Source of the DNA: Prosthecochloris sp.
Lineage (GTDB): Bacteria; Bacteroidota; Chlorobiia; Chlorobiales; Chlorobiaceae
Length of the DNA: 42,429 bases
Reading direction: 5' to 3'
NCBI GenBank assembly: GCA_015482705.2
Contig: JADMLA020000017.1
Coordinates: 1 to 42,429 of the forward strand
Positions 32,708 to 41,165 of the stretch are shown one piece after another. Numbering within the stretch: position 1 is the stretch's first letter; each line of letters starts with the position of its first letter. The position numbers and the translations under genes were made by a program. Below the pieces are notes generated by a model, which saw nothing but the letters and a program-made list of their open reading frames with translations, had not been told where the DNA came from and ran no database searches.

Positions 32708-33469
32708 ATGTTGACAGTCCGTCGAAGCAAAGCATATACCAAATGGTTTAGCTGGTATTCCCGGCGGCAGTTCAGAAGGCATTTTCATGCTGTGAGGGTT
32801 TCGGTCCCACCTGAAACCCTCGGCATGCAGGCTCGATATCCGGTTATTTTTTACTGCAATCATGCGTACTGGTGGGACGGGTTTTGGTCACAGCTTTGTA
32901 CTGAAGAGTTTTTCAGCCAAAACCTCTATATAATCATTGAATATCAGCAGCTCGTCAAGCATCGCTTTTTTACCCGCCTGGGTGCTTTTTCCATTGACCG
33001 CTCAAACCCGAAAAGCGCCCTTTGTACCCTTGATTACGCCGCAGAATGTCTTATACAGAAATGTCATAAGCAGAATGCCTTATGGATTTTTCCACAAGGG
33101 CTGATCGAACATGTGGACAAGCAGCCACTTCGTTTTTTTAACGGTACCTCCTCGATTGTTTCGCGTGTACTTCAGAAAACCAAAGGAATATATCTGGTTT
33201 CAGTTGTCAGCCGGATTGAATATCTTGAGGACCAGAGGCCCGATTTGTTCCTTTCATTCAACGTACCTGAGCTTGTCGGGCGGAATGATTTTTCCGGTCA
33301 TAAGGTGTTGACAAATCATATGCAGGATACTACGGTACGGCATCTTTCATTTCTGAAAGAGAAAATAATGACCGGAGATATCGATGATATGTCGATTGTG
33401 GTCAAGGGAACTGAATCTATAAATACAAAAGTGGACGGTTTGAGGAGACTGACGGGATTGAGGAGGTAG
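32708..33469 (+). CDS. Lysophospholipid-type acyltransferase (PlsC fold)
   Basis: The 253-residue product has the acyltransferase block I NHAYWWDGF (the HX4D catalytic pair) near residue 52, and later block III ALWIFPQGLIEH. The remainder has a GAFSIDRSNPKSAL segment (block II). It should move an acyl group onto a glycerolipid or other alcohol at the cytoplasmic membrane. The WWDG variant differs from classic PlsC (NHxSxxD), so the acceptor may be unusual. A carotenoid-glucoside acyltransferase (CruD) is one known possibility in green sulfur bacteria, but I cannot confirm it. It follows aspC by six bases. Confidence 0.8.
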   Translation: MLTVRRSKAYTKWFSWYSRRQFRRHFHAVRVSVPPETLGMQARYPVIFYCNHAYWWDGFWSQLCTEEFFSQNLYIIIEYQQLVKHRFFTRLGAFSIDRSNPKSALCTLDYAAECLIQKCHKQNALWIFPQGLIEHVDKQPLRFFNGTSSIVSRVLQKTKGIYLVSVVSRIEYLEDQRPDLFLSFNVPELVGRNDFSGHKVLTNHMQDTTVRHLSFLKEKIMTGDIDDMSIVVKGTESINTKVDGLRRLTGLRR

Positions 33470-33603
33470 TGGAGGGCGGCCACTGGAATGGCCATCCAAA
33501 TTGACAACAGGTACATGCAGGACATGAGGAGCCAAAGGTATTGCGTTGTCATATGGCAGATTAACATGAGATGGGGAACAACCCTGTAAAAAGTTGAACT
33601 ACT

Positions 33604-34572
33604 ATGAGTAATGTAATATGCAGTTGTACGTTAGGTGACTATGCCAAGGTGCGCTTACAGCTTTCCAGGATGTTGCATCGTGAAATCGAACAGCTGTACA
33701 ATGACAATGATGCAGGTGGTGGCAACATATGTGAAATTGAACTCAAATGCTGCCGTCGTGAATTTTATGTAAACCCCACTAACGAAAAATCGGAAGTTGG
33801 CAGAGCTGTTATCGTAGAGGCGGATGGAGGGTATGACTATGGTATTGTTTATTCGACAGGGGTGATTGCCGCAAAAAAGATGAAGCTGAAGGGCTTCGAT
33901 GAAAAAAAAGATAAACTGGATTCAATCATACGCTTTGCCGAAGAGAGTGATACCGAGCAATTCCGTTCGGTTCGAAAGCGGGAGCCTGAGATTCGTGATG
34001 TGTGTTTATCGAAGATCAAGGGGCACGGGCTTGATATGAAGCTGGTGGATGTGGAGTTACGGCTCGATCAGCAAAAGGTGACGGTTTTTTATACGGCGAC
34101 ACACAGGGTTGATTTCCGTGCACTTGTACGAGATCTTGCCAGTGAATTCAAGGCAAGGATTCAAATGGTTCAGATCACTACACGTGAAGAAGCCCGCAGA
34201 GCCAACAGCTTCGGTGCCTGCGGCTGTGTTTTATGCTGTTCCAGCTGGATTCAGAAAATTCATGCGAATCCTTTTGCTGAAAAACAGCAGGTTTCCGAAC
34301 ATGGCCACGGTGACAACCATGCCTATAATGTTATCGGCCAGTGTAACCGCCCAAAGTGTTGCCTGAGCTATTCTAAATATGAAAAATGCTCGAGGAACAG
34401 AAGTTCCGACAATTATCCTCCACTGGGGAGCAAGGTCACAACAGCTGATGGTACGGCAATCATTGAAAATATCAATCCTGCAAAAAGTGAAATCATCCTT
34501 CGCTATCCTGCAGACGGAAAAGAGGTGCTGATATCGCTGAAGGAGTTTACATCGATGTTTGTCAAGAAGTAA
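33604..34572 (+). CDS. PSP1-domain protein, RicT/YaaT-like
   Basis: The 322-residue product has the PSP1 domain (ASEFKARIQMVQITTREEARR) and the cysteine cluster CGCVLCCSSW and CNRPKCCLSYSKYEKCSR, which in RicT of Bacillus ligates an Fe-S cluster together with partner proteins. RicT acts in RNA processing and development there; its role outside Firmicutes is unknown. The N-terminal part has VIVEADGGYDYGIVYSTGV. It begins 27 bases before metG on the same strand. Start ATG at 33604. Confidence 0.85.
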   Translation: MSNVICSCTLGDYAKVRLQLSRMLHREIEQLYNDNDAGGGNICEIELKCCRREFYVNPTNEKSEVGRAVIVEADGGYDYGIVYSTGVIAAKKMKLKGFDEKKDKLDSIIRFAEESDTEQFRSVRKREPEIRDVCLSKIKGHGLDMKLVDVELRLDQQKVTVFYTATHRVDFRALVRDLASEFKARIQMVQITTREEARRANSFGACGCVLCCSSWIQKIHANPFAEKQQVSEHGHGDNHAYNVIGQCNRPKCCLSYSKYEKCSRNRSSDNYPPLGSKVTTADGTAIIENINPAKSEIILRYPADGKEVLISLKEFTSMFVKK

Positions 34573-34599
34573 GTTTGAATCCAAGTATTTTTTATATCT

Positions 34600-36708
34600 A
34601 TGAACAACCATTATAAGCGAACGCTTGTCACGACTGCTCTTCCATATGCAAACGGTCCTGTACATCTCGGGCATTTGGCAGGCGTTTACCTCCCTGCCGA
34701 TATTTATGTACGTTACAAGAGACTGCAGGGTGAAGATATCGTCCATATCGGAGGCTCCGACGAACATGGGGTGCCCATTACGATCACTGCGGATAAAGAA
34801 GATATTTCTCCTCAGGATGTAGTTGATCGTTATCATAGCATGAATCTCGATGCTTTCGAACGATGCGGGATTTCGTTTGATTTTTATGGCAGGACGTCAT
34901 CCAAAGGGCATTTTCGAACAGCACAGGAGTTTTTTCGCGAGATAGACTCAAAGGATATTTTTGTCAAGAAAAAAGAGCGGCATTTCTTTGATCCTCAAAC
35001 AAAGAGGTTTCTTTCCGATCGATATGTAACCGGAACCTGTCCGATCTGTGGCTATGCCGAAGCAAACGGCGATCAGTGTGAGCAATGCGGTACTCATTTA
35101 AGCCCGCGTGAACTTATTGATCCAAGAAGTAAGCTCTCGGATGAGGTGCCCGAGCTGCGGGAAACGTTGCACTGGTACTTTCCTTTAGGAAGGTTTCAGG
35201 GACAGCTCGAGAATTATGTTGAGCGCCATACAGGAGACTGGCGCACGAATGTGCTGAACTATACCGCTACTTGGCTGAAACAGGGGCTTGCCGACAGGGC
35301 GATCACGAGGGATCTTCACTGGGGTGTCCCCGTTCCAATAGACAATGACGAGGCCACGGGCAAAGTGCTGTATGTCTGGTTCGATGCGGTACTCGGGTAT
35401 ATATCATTTACCCGTGAATGGTCGGAAAATCGTGGGACACCTGAGTTGTGGCGTGAATACTGGCAAAATTCCGATTGTCGGATCATTCATTTTATCGGTA
35501 AGGACAATGTTGTATTTCATACTCTTATGTTTCCGGCTATTCTTATGGCATGGAACGAAGGGAGGAATGAGGGGGTGTATTCTCTTGCCGATAACGTTCC
35601 GGCATCTGAATTTATGAACTTCGAGGGCCGCAAGTTTTCCAAGTCGAGAAACTACGCGGTTTACCTTGGAGAATTTCTCGACAAGTTTCCGGCCGATACG
35701 TTGCGTTACACCATCGCAATGAATTATCCCGAGAACAAGGATAGCGACTTCAGTTGGCAGGACTTTCAAAACAGAACCAACGGAGAGCTTGCCGATACGC
35801 TTGGAAATTTCATCAAACGTTCCATTGATTTTACCAATGCCAAGTTCAATGGTGAAATCCCGTATGAATGCACTGAAGAGGACTGGCGGTCACTCGGTAT
35901 TGATTGGGAGGACTGTTTTGACAGGATTGAAAAAGCCTATGAGGATTTTCATATCAGGGATATTGCATCCCTTACCATGCAGATAGCTCGTGCAGCAAAC
36001 CGTTTTCTGACCGATTCAGAGCCTTGGAAAGTGTTGAAAACAGACCCGGATGCCGCTGCACGGACAATGGCGCTCTCGGTAAATCTCTGCTATACCCTTG
36101 CGATTGCGTGGTACCCGGTTATTCCTCATACGGCCAATCGAATCTACGCAATGCTTGGTTTTTCGGAGACGCTCGATGATGCCTTGAAGAACGGCAGCGC
36201 TTCCTGGGATACGGCAAAATATCCACAACTGAAACGAGGTCACAACTTGTCTGAACAGTCTGAAATACTGTTCAGAAAAGTAGAAGACAAGGACATTGCA
36301 TCTGAGCTTGAAAAGATTGAAGGTTTGCTGGCGGAAATCGAAAAAAAGGAAGCGGCAGAGAAAGAGAGTACGCGTTTCAAACCGGAAATCAGTTTCGATG
36401 ATTTTCTCGATGTCGATCTTCGGGTTGCCACGGTTATGGCATGTGAGAGAGTTAAAAAAGCCGACAAGCTACTGAAATTGCAATTGAAGGTCGGTTCACA
36501 AAATCGACAGGTTCTTGCAGGTATCGCTCAATCATATTCTCCTGAATCCGTTATAGGGAAAAATGTCATACTCGTTGCTAATCTTGCAGAAAGGAAAATC
36601 AGAGGAGAGCTGTCACAGGGGATGATTCTTGCTGTTGAAGGCAACGATGGCAAAATGAACCTCGTCGAAGTGAGCGGATCAGAAATAAATGGAAAAAATG
36701 TACAATAA
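34600..36708 (+). CDS. metG: Methionyl-tRNA synthetase
   Basis: The 702-residue enzyme charges methionine onto both elongator and initiator tRNA. The class-I HIGH motif is HLGH (22-25), the KMSKS motif is KFSKSR, and the zinc knuckle is CPICGYAEANGDQCEQCG. The anticodon-binding helical domain lies after residue about 390, and a C-terminal OB-fold tRNA-binding domain (VDLRVATVMACERVKKADKLLKLQL) makes it a dimeric MetG1-type. The ATG at 34600 follows the RicT gene by 27 bases. The initiator tRNA gene follows 47 bases after its stop. Confidence 0.97.
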   Translation: MNNHYKRTLVTTALPYANGPVHLGHLAGVYLPADIYVRYKRLQGEDIVHIGGSDEHGVPITITADKEDISPQDVVDRYHSMNLDAFERCGISFDFYGRTSSKGHFRTAQEFFREIDSKDIFVKKKERHFFDPQTKRFLSDRYVTGTCPICGYAEANGDQCEQCGTHLSPRELIDPRSKLSDEVPELRETLHWYFPLGRFQGQLENYVERHTGDWRTNVLNYTATWLKQGLADRAITRDLHWGVPVPIDNDEATGKVLYVWFDAVLGYISFTREWSENRGTPELWREYWQNSDCRIIHFIGKDNVVFHTLMFPAILMAWNEGRNEGVYSLADNVPASEFMNFEGRKFSKSRNYAVYLGEFLDKFPADTLRYTIAMNYPENKDSDFSWQDFQNRTNGELADTLGNFIKRSIDFTNAKFNGEIPYECTEEDWRSLGIDWEDCFDRIEKAYEDFHIRDIASLTMQIARAANRFLTDSEPWKVLKTDPDAAARTMALSVNLCYTLAIAWYPVIPHTANRIYAMLGFSETLDDALKNGSASWDTAKYPQLKRGHNLSEQSEILFRKVEDKDIASELEKIEGLLAEIEKKEAAEKESTRFKPEISFDDFLDVDLRVATVMACERVKKADKLLKLQLKVGSQNRQVLAGIAQSYSPESVIGKNVILVANLAERKIRGELSQGMILAVEGNDGKMNLVEVSGSEINGKNVQ

Positions 36709-36712
36709 TGTT

Positions 36713-36740
36713 TTGAATTGAATATTAAGTTCTGTACATT
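36713..36740 (+). promoter_or_regulatory. Putative promoter of the initiator tRNA gene
   Basis: TTGAAT (36713-36718) and TACATT (36735-36740), 16 bases apart, form a reasonable sigma-70-type pair, about 15 bases before the tRNA 5' end. It starts right after the metG stop, so the tRNA may be transcribed from here, from metG read-through, or both. Confidence 0.4.
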
Positions 36741-36755
36741 AAGGTACTAAAACAT

Positions 36756-36828
<73 letters not shown>

Positions 36829-36833
36829 CAAGA

Positions 36834-36863
36834 AAAAGCCGCGCCATGTTGCGCGGCTTTTTT
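36834..36863 (+). terminator. Rho-independent terminator after the tRNA
   Basis: AAAAGCCGCGC (36834-36844) pairs perfectly with GCGCGGCTTTT (36851-36861), an 11-bp stem with a six-base loop followed by a T-run. It closes the metG-tRNA transcription unit. Confidence 0.88.
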
Positions 36864-36983
36864 TATGCCCTGTTTTACTTTCATCTCGTTCGTCCGTATG
36901 GTATTTTTCCCGTTATACGGCTTTGTATGTTCTGATTGTTCAGCGTATTCTTCTGAAAACGAACGGTATTGGGAGACTTTTTC

Positions 36984-38207
36984 ATGAGTTTGAGAGATGT
37001 GTACATCGTTTTCCTTTTTTTTGTCTGTATGTTTTGCGTGTCAACGACGCTTCATGCTCGGTCTTTACGGTATGGCATCGATGTGCTCGATGCCGACCGT
37101 TGCCGTGATCTACAGGGAAAAAGAGTTGCTCTCATTACCAACAAGGCGGGAATAACTGTTGACGGAGAACCTGACTACAGGGTTTTTCTGCGTCATGGCC
37201 TGGACCTTAAATATCTTATGGCGCCGGAGCATGGCTTTCATACTGTTGTTGCTGCAGGCATGAGAGTGAAAGATGAAAAGCTCGATAACGAGCTCGAGGT
37301 CTATTCACTGTATGGTTCCCAAAAAAAGCCTGATGTAGAGCTGTTGAAAAGTAGCGTCGATGTGCTTGTTTTCAATCTCCAGGATGTCGGGGCCCGCTGC
37401 TATACCTATATTTCAACAATGCGTTATGCCATGGAAGCCTGTCAGGAGGCCGGAGTTTCCTTTATGGTTCTCGATCGTCCCAACCCTCTTGGACCGGTTC
37501 CGGCCGGTGGTTTCATGCTCGATCCGGACTACGTGTCATTCGTCGGTTCGGTCCCCGTTCCTTTTATTCATGCGATGACAATCGGTGAGATCGCTCTTTT
37601 CCTGAAAAAGAGGTTTTATCCAGAACTTAGCCTTCAGGTGGTTCCGATGGAGGGGTACGATCGTGAGCGTTTTCTGGATGATTATCCAGAAGTGCGTTTC
37701 GAGTCCCCATCACCCAACATACTCGGTATTGAAACAGTGCTTGTTTATCCTGCCACGGTATTTCTCGAAGCCACCAATGTCAGTGAAGGGAGAGGAACAC
37801 CGTTTCCATTCAGACAGTTCGGGGCTCCCTTCATCAACGCAGATTTTCTTGAAAAAGAGCTTCAACGTTTCAAACTGCCTGGAGTTTCGTTTCAGGCAGT
37901 GCAGTTTATTCCCTCATCGGGAAAGTTTCAGGGGCTGCGCTGCAGTGGTGTTCGGCTTGAGGTGACCGATCGGCTTGTTTTCGAGCCTTTCAGGACCGGT
38001 ATAGCAATTATGCTTTCTTTGCAGAAACTCTATCCAGGACTGTTTGATCTGAAAACGAATGGACAGTTTTTCGATAAGCTTGCAGGGGGACCGCTATACC
38101 GTAAGATGGTTGTTTCCGGGCGTTCTCTTGAAGAAATTCTTGCAGCGTCAAGGATTCAGGTGCATGCGTTTGAAAAAGCCTATCCATATCGGCATATTTA
38201 TGAATAG
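36984..38207 (+). CDS. Secreted DUF1343 protein, likely exo-beta-N-acetylmuramidase (GH171, NamZ type)
   Basis: The product of about 407 residues starts with a signal peptide (MSLRDVYIVFLFFVCMFCVSTTLHARS). The mature part matches DUF1343: LQGKRVALITNKAGITVDG, PEHGFHTVVAAG, LVFNLQDVGARCYTYISTM, FMVLDRPNPLG and VYPATVFLEATNVSEGRGTPFPF. NamZ of Bacillus, in this family, removes terminal N-acetylmuramic acid from peptidoglycan fragments. A wall-recycling role in the periplasm is therefore likely. The ATG at 36984 has a GGGAG nine bases upstream; an in-frame TTG at 36969 is less likely. It is not next to other wall-recycling genes. Confidence 0.87.
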   Translation: MSLRDVYIVFLFFVCMFCVSTTLHARSLRYGIDVLDADRCRDLQGKRVALITNKAGITVDGEPDYRVFLRHGLDLKYLMAPEHGFHTVVAAGMRVKDEKLDNELEVYSLYGSQKKPDVELLKSSVDVLVFNLQDVGARCYTYISTMRYAMEACQEAGVSFMVLDRPNPLGPVPAGGFMLDPDYVSFVGSVPVPFIHAMTIGEIALFLKKRFYPELSLQVVPMEGYDRERFLDDYPEVRFESPSPNILGIETVLVYPATVFLEATNVSEGRGTPFPFRQFGAPFINADFLEKELQRFKLPGVSFQAVQFIPSSGKFQGLRCSGVRLEVTDRLVFEPFRTGIAIMLSLQKLYPGLFDLKTNGQFFDKLAGGPLYRKMVVSGRSLEEILAASRIQVHAFEKAYPYRHIYE

Positions 38208-38370
38208 GAATTGGGGGAAAGTCAAAAGGCTAAAGGGAAAAATGAAGAGGACAGGGATATTTCGAGCGGGGAAAATAGGTGTAACAGTTGTGTGGATTCC
38301 GGTTTACGTCCGACATGACTCTACGGCATGGAATAAATGCATAGAGGTGCCCTTTGACTTCGGCTTTCGG

Positions 38371-38389
38371 CTACCGCGGGGCGCGGTAG
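38371..38389 (-). terminator. Hairpin at the end of the cfa-like gene
   Basis: CTACCGC (38371-38377) pairs with GCGGTAG (38383-38389) around a GC loop. It covers the last codons and the stop of the cfa-like gene. A wider inverted repeat GACTCTAC (38317-38324) / GTAGAGTC (38386-38393) overlaps it. No T-run follows on the minus strand, so termination is uncertain. Confidence 0.35.
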
Positions 38390-39300
38390 AGTCCTTTTAT
38401 GCCCTGTGGCGAAAGCAAAATTTGCCATATCTGAAGCTTCCTTGCTCGAAATGCTCCGGCACAACTCAGTAGGTAATACTTCCACATTCTGAAAAACCGT
38501 TCGCTGTATCGTGCTTGAAGTTTTTCAAGGTTTTTTTGTACGTTTTGATGCCATGATTTCAATGTAAGGTAGTAATCATGAGCAAATACATGCCAGTCTT
38601 CCAGAACGAATATTCCCTCATATGCGCCAGTTATCTGACTGGCGGCCGGAATCATCGAGTTGGGAAAAATATACTTGCTTATCCAGGGGTCCGTTGAGGT
38701 AGACTGTTCGTTCCCTCCTATAGTATGAATCAGACAAAGCCCATCCTTTGCAAGGCATCGGTCAATAACTTCGAAATAGCGACGGTAATTTTTGTGACCA
38801 ACATGTTCGAACATACCGATAGAATAAACCCGGTCGTATTTGTCGTTGAGTGAACGATAATCACAGAGTTTGATTGAAACCGACGGGTCACTGCAAAACC
38901 GTTGTGCAAACTGCGCCTGTTTGCTCGAAACGGTTATACCGGTTACGTTAACGCCATAATGTTCTGCTGCATATTGTGCGGCGCCACCCCACCCGCAGCC
39001 GATGTCGAGAACCTTCATCCCTCGTTTGAGTTCGAGTTTATCGAATACCGGCTGCAGCTTTTTCTCTTGGGCTTGTTCGAGGTTGTTGCTGTTTTCCCAA
39101 TAAGCACAGCTGTAGTTCATGCCGGGATCGAGCATAAGGGTAAAAAGGTCGTTTCCGGTGTTGTAATGCCGTTCACCTATGGTAAATGCTCTGGAAGGAA
39201 TCTGGAGATTGAACATGCGCCCTGCAAATGAGCTCGTAAAAGCACCGAAGGTTCCAATTTTTTTGTTTTTGAAATAACTGGCCATACTTCGAGTTATCAC
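38371..39300 (-). CDS. Cyclopropane-fatty-acid synthase-like methyltransferase, N-terminally short
   Basis: The 309-residue product is a SAM-dependent lipid methyltransferase. After a short lead it aligns with Cfa from ERHYNTGNDLFTLMLDPGMNYSCAYW, through LDIGCGWGGAAQYAAEHYGVNVTG (SAM site), DPWISKYIFPNSMIP and the C-terminal YYLLSCAGAFRARKLQIWQ. E. coli Cfa has about 75 residues before this point (its lid domain), so that part is missing. The gene uses GTG at 39300 overlapping the stop of the desaturase gene (GTGA), or an ATG at 39285. It probably adds a methylene or methyl to unsaturated acyl chains of phospholipids, but the lost lid could change substrate access. Confidence 0.87.
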   Translation of the reverse strand: MITRSMASYFKNKKIGTFGAFTSSFAGRMFNLQIPSRAFTIGERHYNTGNDLFTLMLDPGMNYSCAYWENSNNLEQAQEKKLQPVFDKLELKRGMKVLDIGCGWGGAAQYAAEHYGVNVTGITVSSKQAQFAQRFCSDPSVSIKLCDYRSLNDKYDRVYSIGMFEHVGHKNYRRYFEVIDRCLAKDGLCLIHTIGGNEQSTSTDPWISKYIFPNSMIPAASQITGAYEGIFVLEDWHVFAHDYYLTLKSWHQNVQKNLEKLQARYSERFFRMWKYYLLSCAGAFRARKLQIWQILLSPQGIKGLYRAPR

Positions 39301-40070
39301 TGTTGAAAAGGTCTTGCCAGTAACGCAAAGAGGCGTTGTTGTTCAGGGGCGCTTTCATTGTCGAGGCCGATAGTCATGTTTTTGATGTCTTTTTTCAGTA
39401 GGAAACTTCCAAACAGTCTATCCCAGAAAGAGAGCATGCTTCCGTAGTTTGCATCGTGTTCCGAGCGTGTAACCGAATGGTGTACGCGATGCATCAAGGG
39501 GGTAGGTATAATAATCCGTAACAATCTGTCAACTGAAGAGGGAATGCTGACGTTACTGTGATGAAATTCAATCACAGGTGTCATCAACATGGAGTAAAGA
39601 ATAAGGTCCTCGATGCCTGCACCGATAAGAATGAAAACAGGAAAACGAAGCAACTCCGACAACACTATTTCAACATAGTGAAACCGCCATGCGGTTGTGA
39701 CATCCATCGAAGGGTCGCTGTGGTGAACCGAGTGAAACCGCCAGAAAAAATCGACTTCATGATTGATTCTATGCCAGAAATACATCCAGAGATCGATAAG
39801 CAGAATGACCAACATTGTTTCAAGAAACAATGGAAGCCCCAGAATGTTGACTCCTGACCATATGGTTTTTGACTGTTCAAGAGCAAAAGCCATCATGATC
39901 CCGCTTGGGAGAAGAATTACGAGGTTGAGGCCTGCAATGGATAGGTTTAATCCGGCATGTGTACCTCTGGATTTTCTGCCGCTGAAAAACGGGATGAAAC
40001 CTTCTAGGAACCAGAGGAAAAGGCCGCCCGCTGCGGTGGTTATGTAAGAAAGGACTTGAATGGTATCCAT
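39297..40070 (-). CDS. Sterol desaturase / fatty acid hydroxylase superfamily protein
   Basis: The 257-residue membrane protein has the di-iron histidine boxes of the superfamily: HRINH (100-104), HSVHH (113-117) and HRVHH (194-198), plus His131 and His170/171. Four to five hydrophobic helices surround them. Such enzymes oxidise acyl chains, sterols or carotenoids with oxygen; oxygen dependence is notable in an anaerobe, so a different acceptor or a rarely used detoxifying role is possible. It overlaps the cfa-like gene by four bases, so the two are made together, suggesting one lipid-modification pathway. Start ATG at 40070. Confidence 0.88.
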   Translation of the reverse strand: MDTIQVLSYITTAAGGLFLWFLEGFIPFFSGRKSRGTHAGLNLSIAGLNLVILLPSGIMMAFALEQSKTIWSGVNILGLPLFLETMLVILLIDLWMYFWHRINHEVDFFWRFHSVHHSDPSMDVTTAWRFHYVEIVLSELLRFPVFILIGAGIEDLILYSMLMTPVIEFHHSNVSIPSSVDRLLRIIIPTPLMHRVHHSVTRSEHDANYGSMLSFWDRLFGSFLLKKDIKNMTIGLDNESAPEQQRLFALLARPFQQ

Positions 40071-40316
40071 TGAGAAAAAAAGTCATGCCAAGAATAAAAG
40101 AGGGCCATCGGTCAATAGTTTCCCGAAAAGACTGAGCGGTATTCAACAATGTTTTTTCACTGCGTAATCGATTGAGACTCTTTGATTTCGGATGCGTTGA
40201 CAATCGTTCATCACCGTTGTTAGTAAATAGGAATATTGCTAAAAGGTTCCTTGTGCGTAATGATAAACGTGTGAAAAAGCAGGGGGGACCAGGCGTTCTC
40301 GGGATAAGGTTGTTTT

Positions 40317-40898
40317 TTACTCTTGATTCCGGATCGGGGGAGGAAGAAGCTTTTTTGGTCGTCCTCTTTTTTTGGCGGGGATTGCCTTTTGGGATGTTTT
40401 ATCTTCGATTTTTGCAGGTTCCTCAATGATTTCCTCCTCATTATTGAACCCGGGTGAAGAGATCAGTTCGATGTCACACTCCTCATTGTTTGCCGGTGCT
40501 GACGAAACCTTGTTGCGGGGTGTTTTTTTTGGGCTTTTTTTATTTTTTCCTGACGTGTCGATCAACGTCATGACTTCGTTGAGAGAGGTGAAAATGTAGA
40601 GTTGTTTATCCAGTCCGGAAAGCTTCAGAAGGTCTTTTATCTGTTGACAGAGAGAGACGAAAATTGCAAGTCCTTCAGACTGGTTCGCTTTTCGGTGGGC
40701 AAGAAGCATCGAACTGATACCGCATGAATCGATTGCTTTGACAAAGGAAAAATCGATAACCATATTTTTTTTCCCCTTGCTTTCAAGAACGTTGTCAATT
40801 GATTGACCGAAAGCTTGTGCATGTCGAACGTCAAAGACTGTTTCTTCAATTTTAAGGATAATCAGGTCTTTGCGTTTTGATACTGAATGTTTCATCAT
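40317..40898 (-). CDS. STAS-domain protein with a basic, AT-hook-like tail
   Basis: The 193-residue product has an N-terminal STAS domain (about 5-115), as in anti-sigma-factor antagonists. The phosphorylatable Ser58 is kept in AIDSCGIS, where the next residue is Cys instead of the usual Ser or Thr. A long low-complexity tail follows: Lys/Pro-rich (KNKKSPKKTPRNK), then acidic (EEEIIEEPAKIED), and finally KKRGRPKK (176-183), the core of an AT-hook DNA-binding motif. The tail is unusual for this family. No anti-sigma kinase gene is adjacent. The stretch upstream of its start toward miaA may hold a small ORF. Confidence 0.85.
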   Translation of the reverse strand: MMKHSVSKRKDLIILKIEETVFDVRHAQAFGQSIDNVLESKGKKNMVIDFSFVKAIDSCGISSMLLAHRKANQSEGLAIFVSLCQQIKDLLKLSGLDKQLYIFTSLNEVMTLIDTSGKNKKSPKKTPRNKVSSAPANNEECDIELISSPGFNNEEEIIEEPAKIEDKTSQKAIPAKKRGRPKKLLPPPIRNQE

Positions 40899-40949
40899 TA
40901 CAGCCTTGGTGATAAGGCTTAATACCTTTTTTTACAACAAATTAAAAGC

Positions 40950-41165
40950 TCATTGAGTATTATTTGAAGATGATTTTCCGGGCGAATGGTAGAACGCCTC
41001 GATTGAAATGTTGATGTTACTGTTGCCTTCTGTTTGAAGTTTCAGGAAAAAGAGGAAATTTTCCAAGAAAAAAGCCTTGTATCGGATATTATCTTTGGAA
41101 ACCTGAGCGTCGAAAAGGATGAACGATCCGGGGTTTCGAAAAGAAAAGCGAGGGGTTAGTGACAA
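40950..41165 (-). CDS. Possible small protein overlapping the end of miaA
   Basis: A 71-codon frame starts with TTG at 41165, inside the last codons of miaA, and ends at 40950. The product is fairly even in composition (FLFFLKLQTEGNSNINISIEAFYHSPG), with no motif I recognise. The non-ATG start and overlap make it doubtful; it may just be the open 3' region between miaA and the STAS gene. Confidence 0.3.
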   Translation of the reverse strand: MSLTPRFSFRNPGSFILFDAQVSKDNIRYKAFFLENFLFFLKLQTEGNSNINISIEAFYHSPGKSSSNNTQ

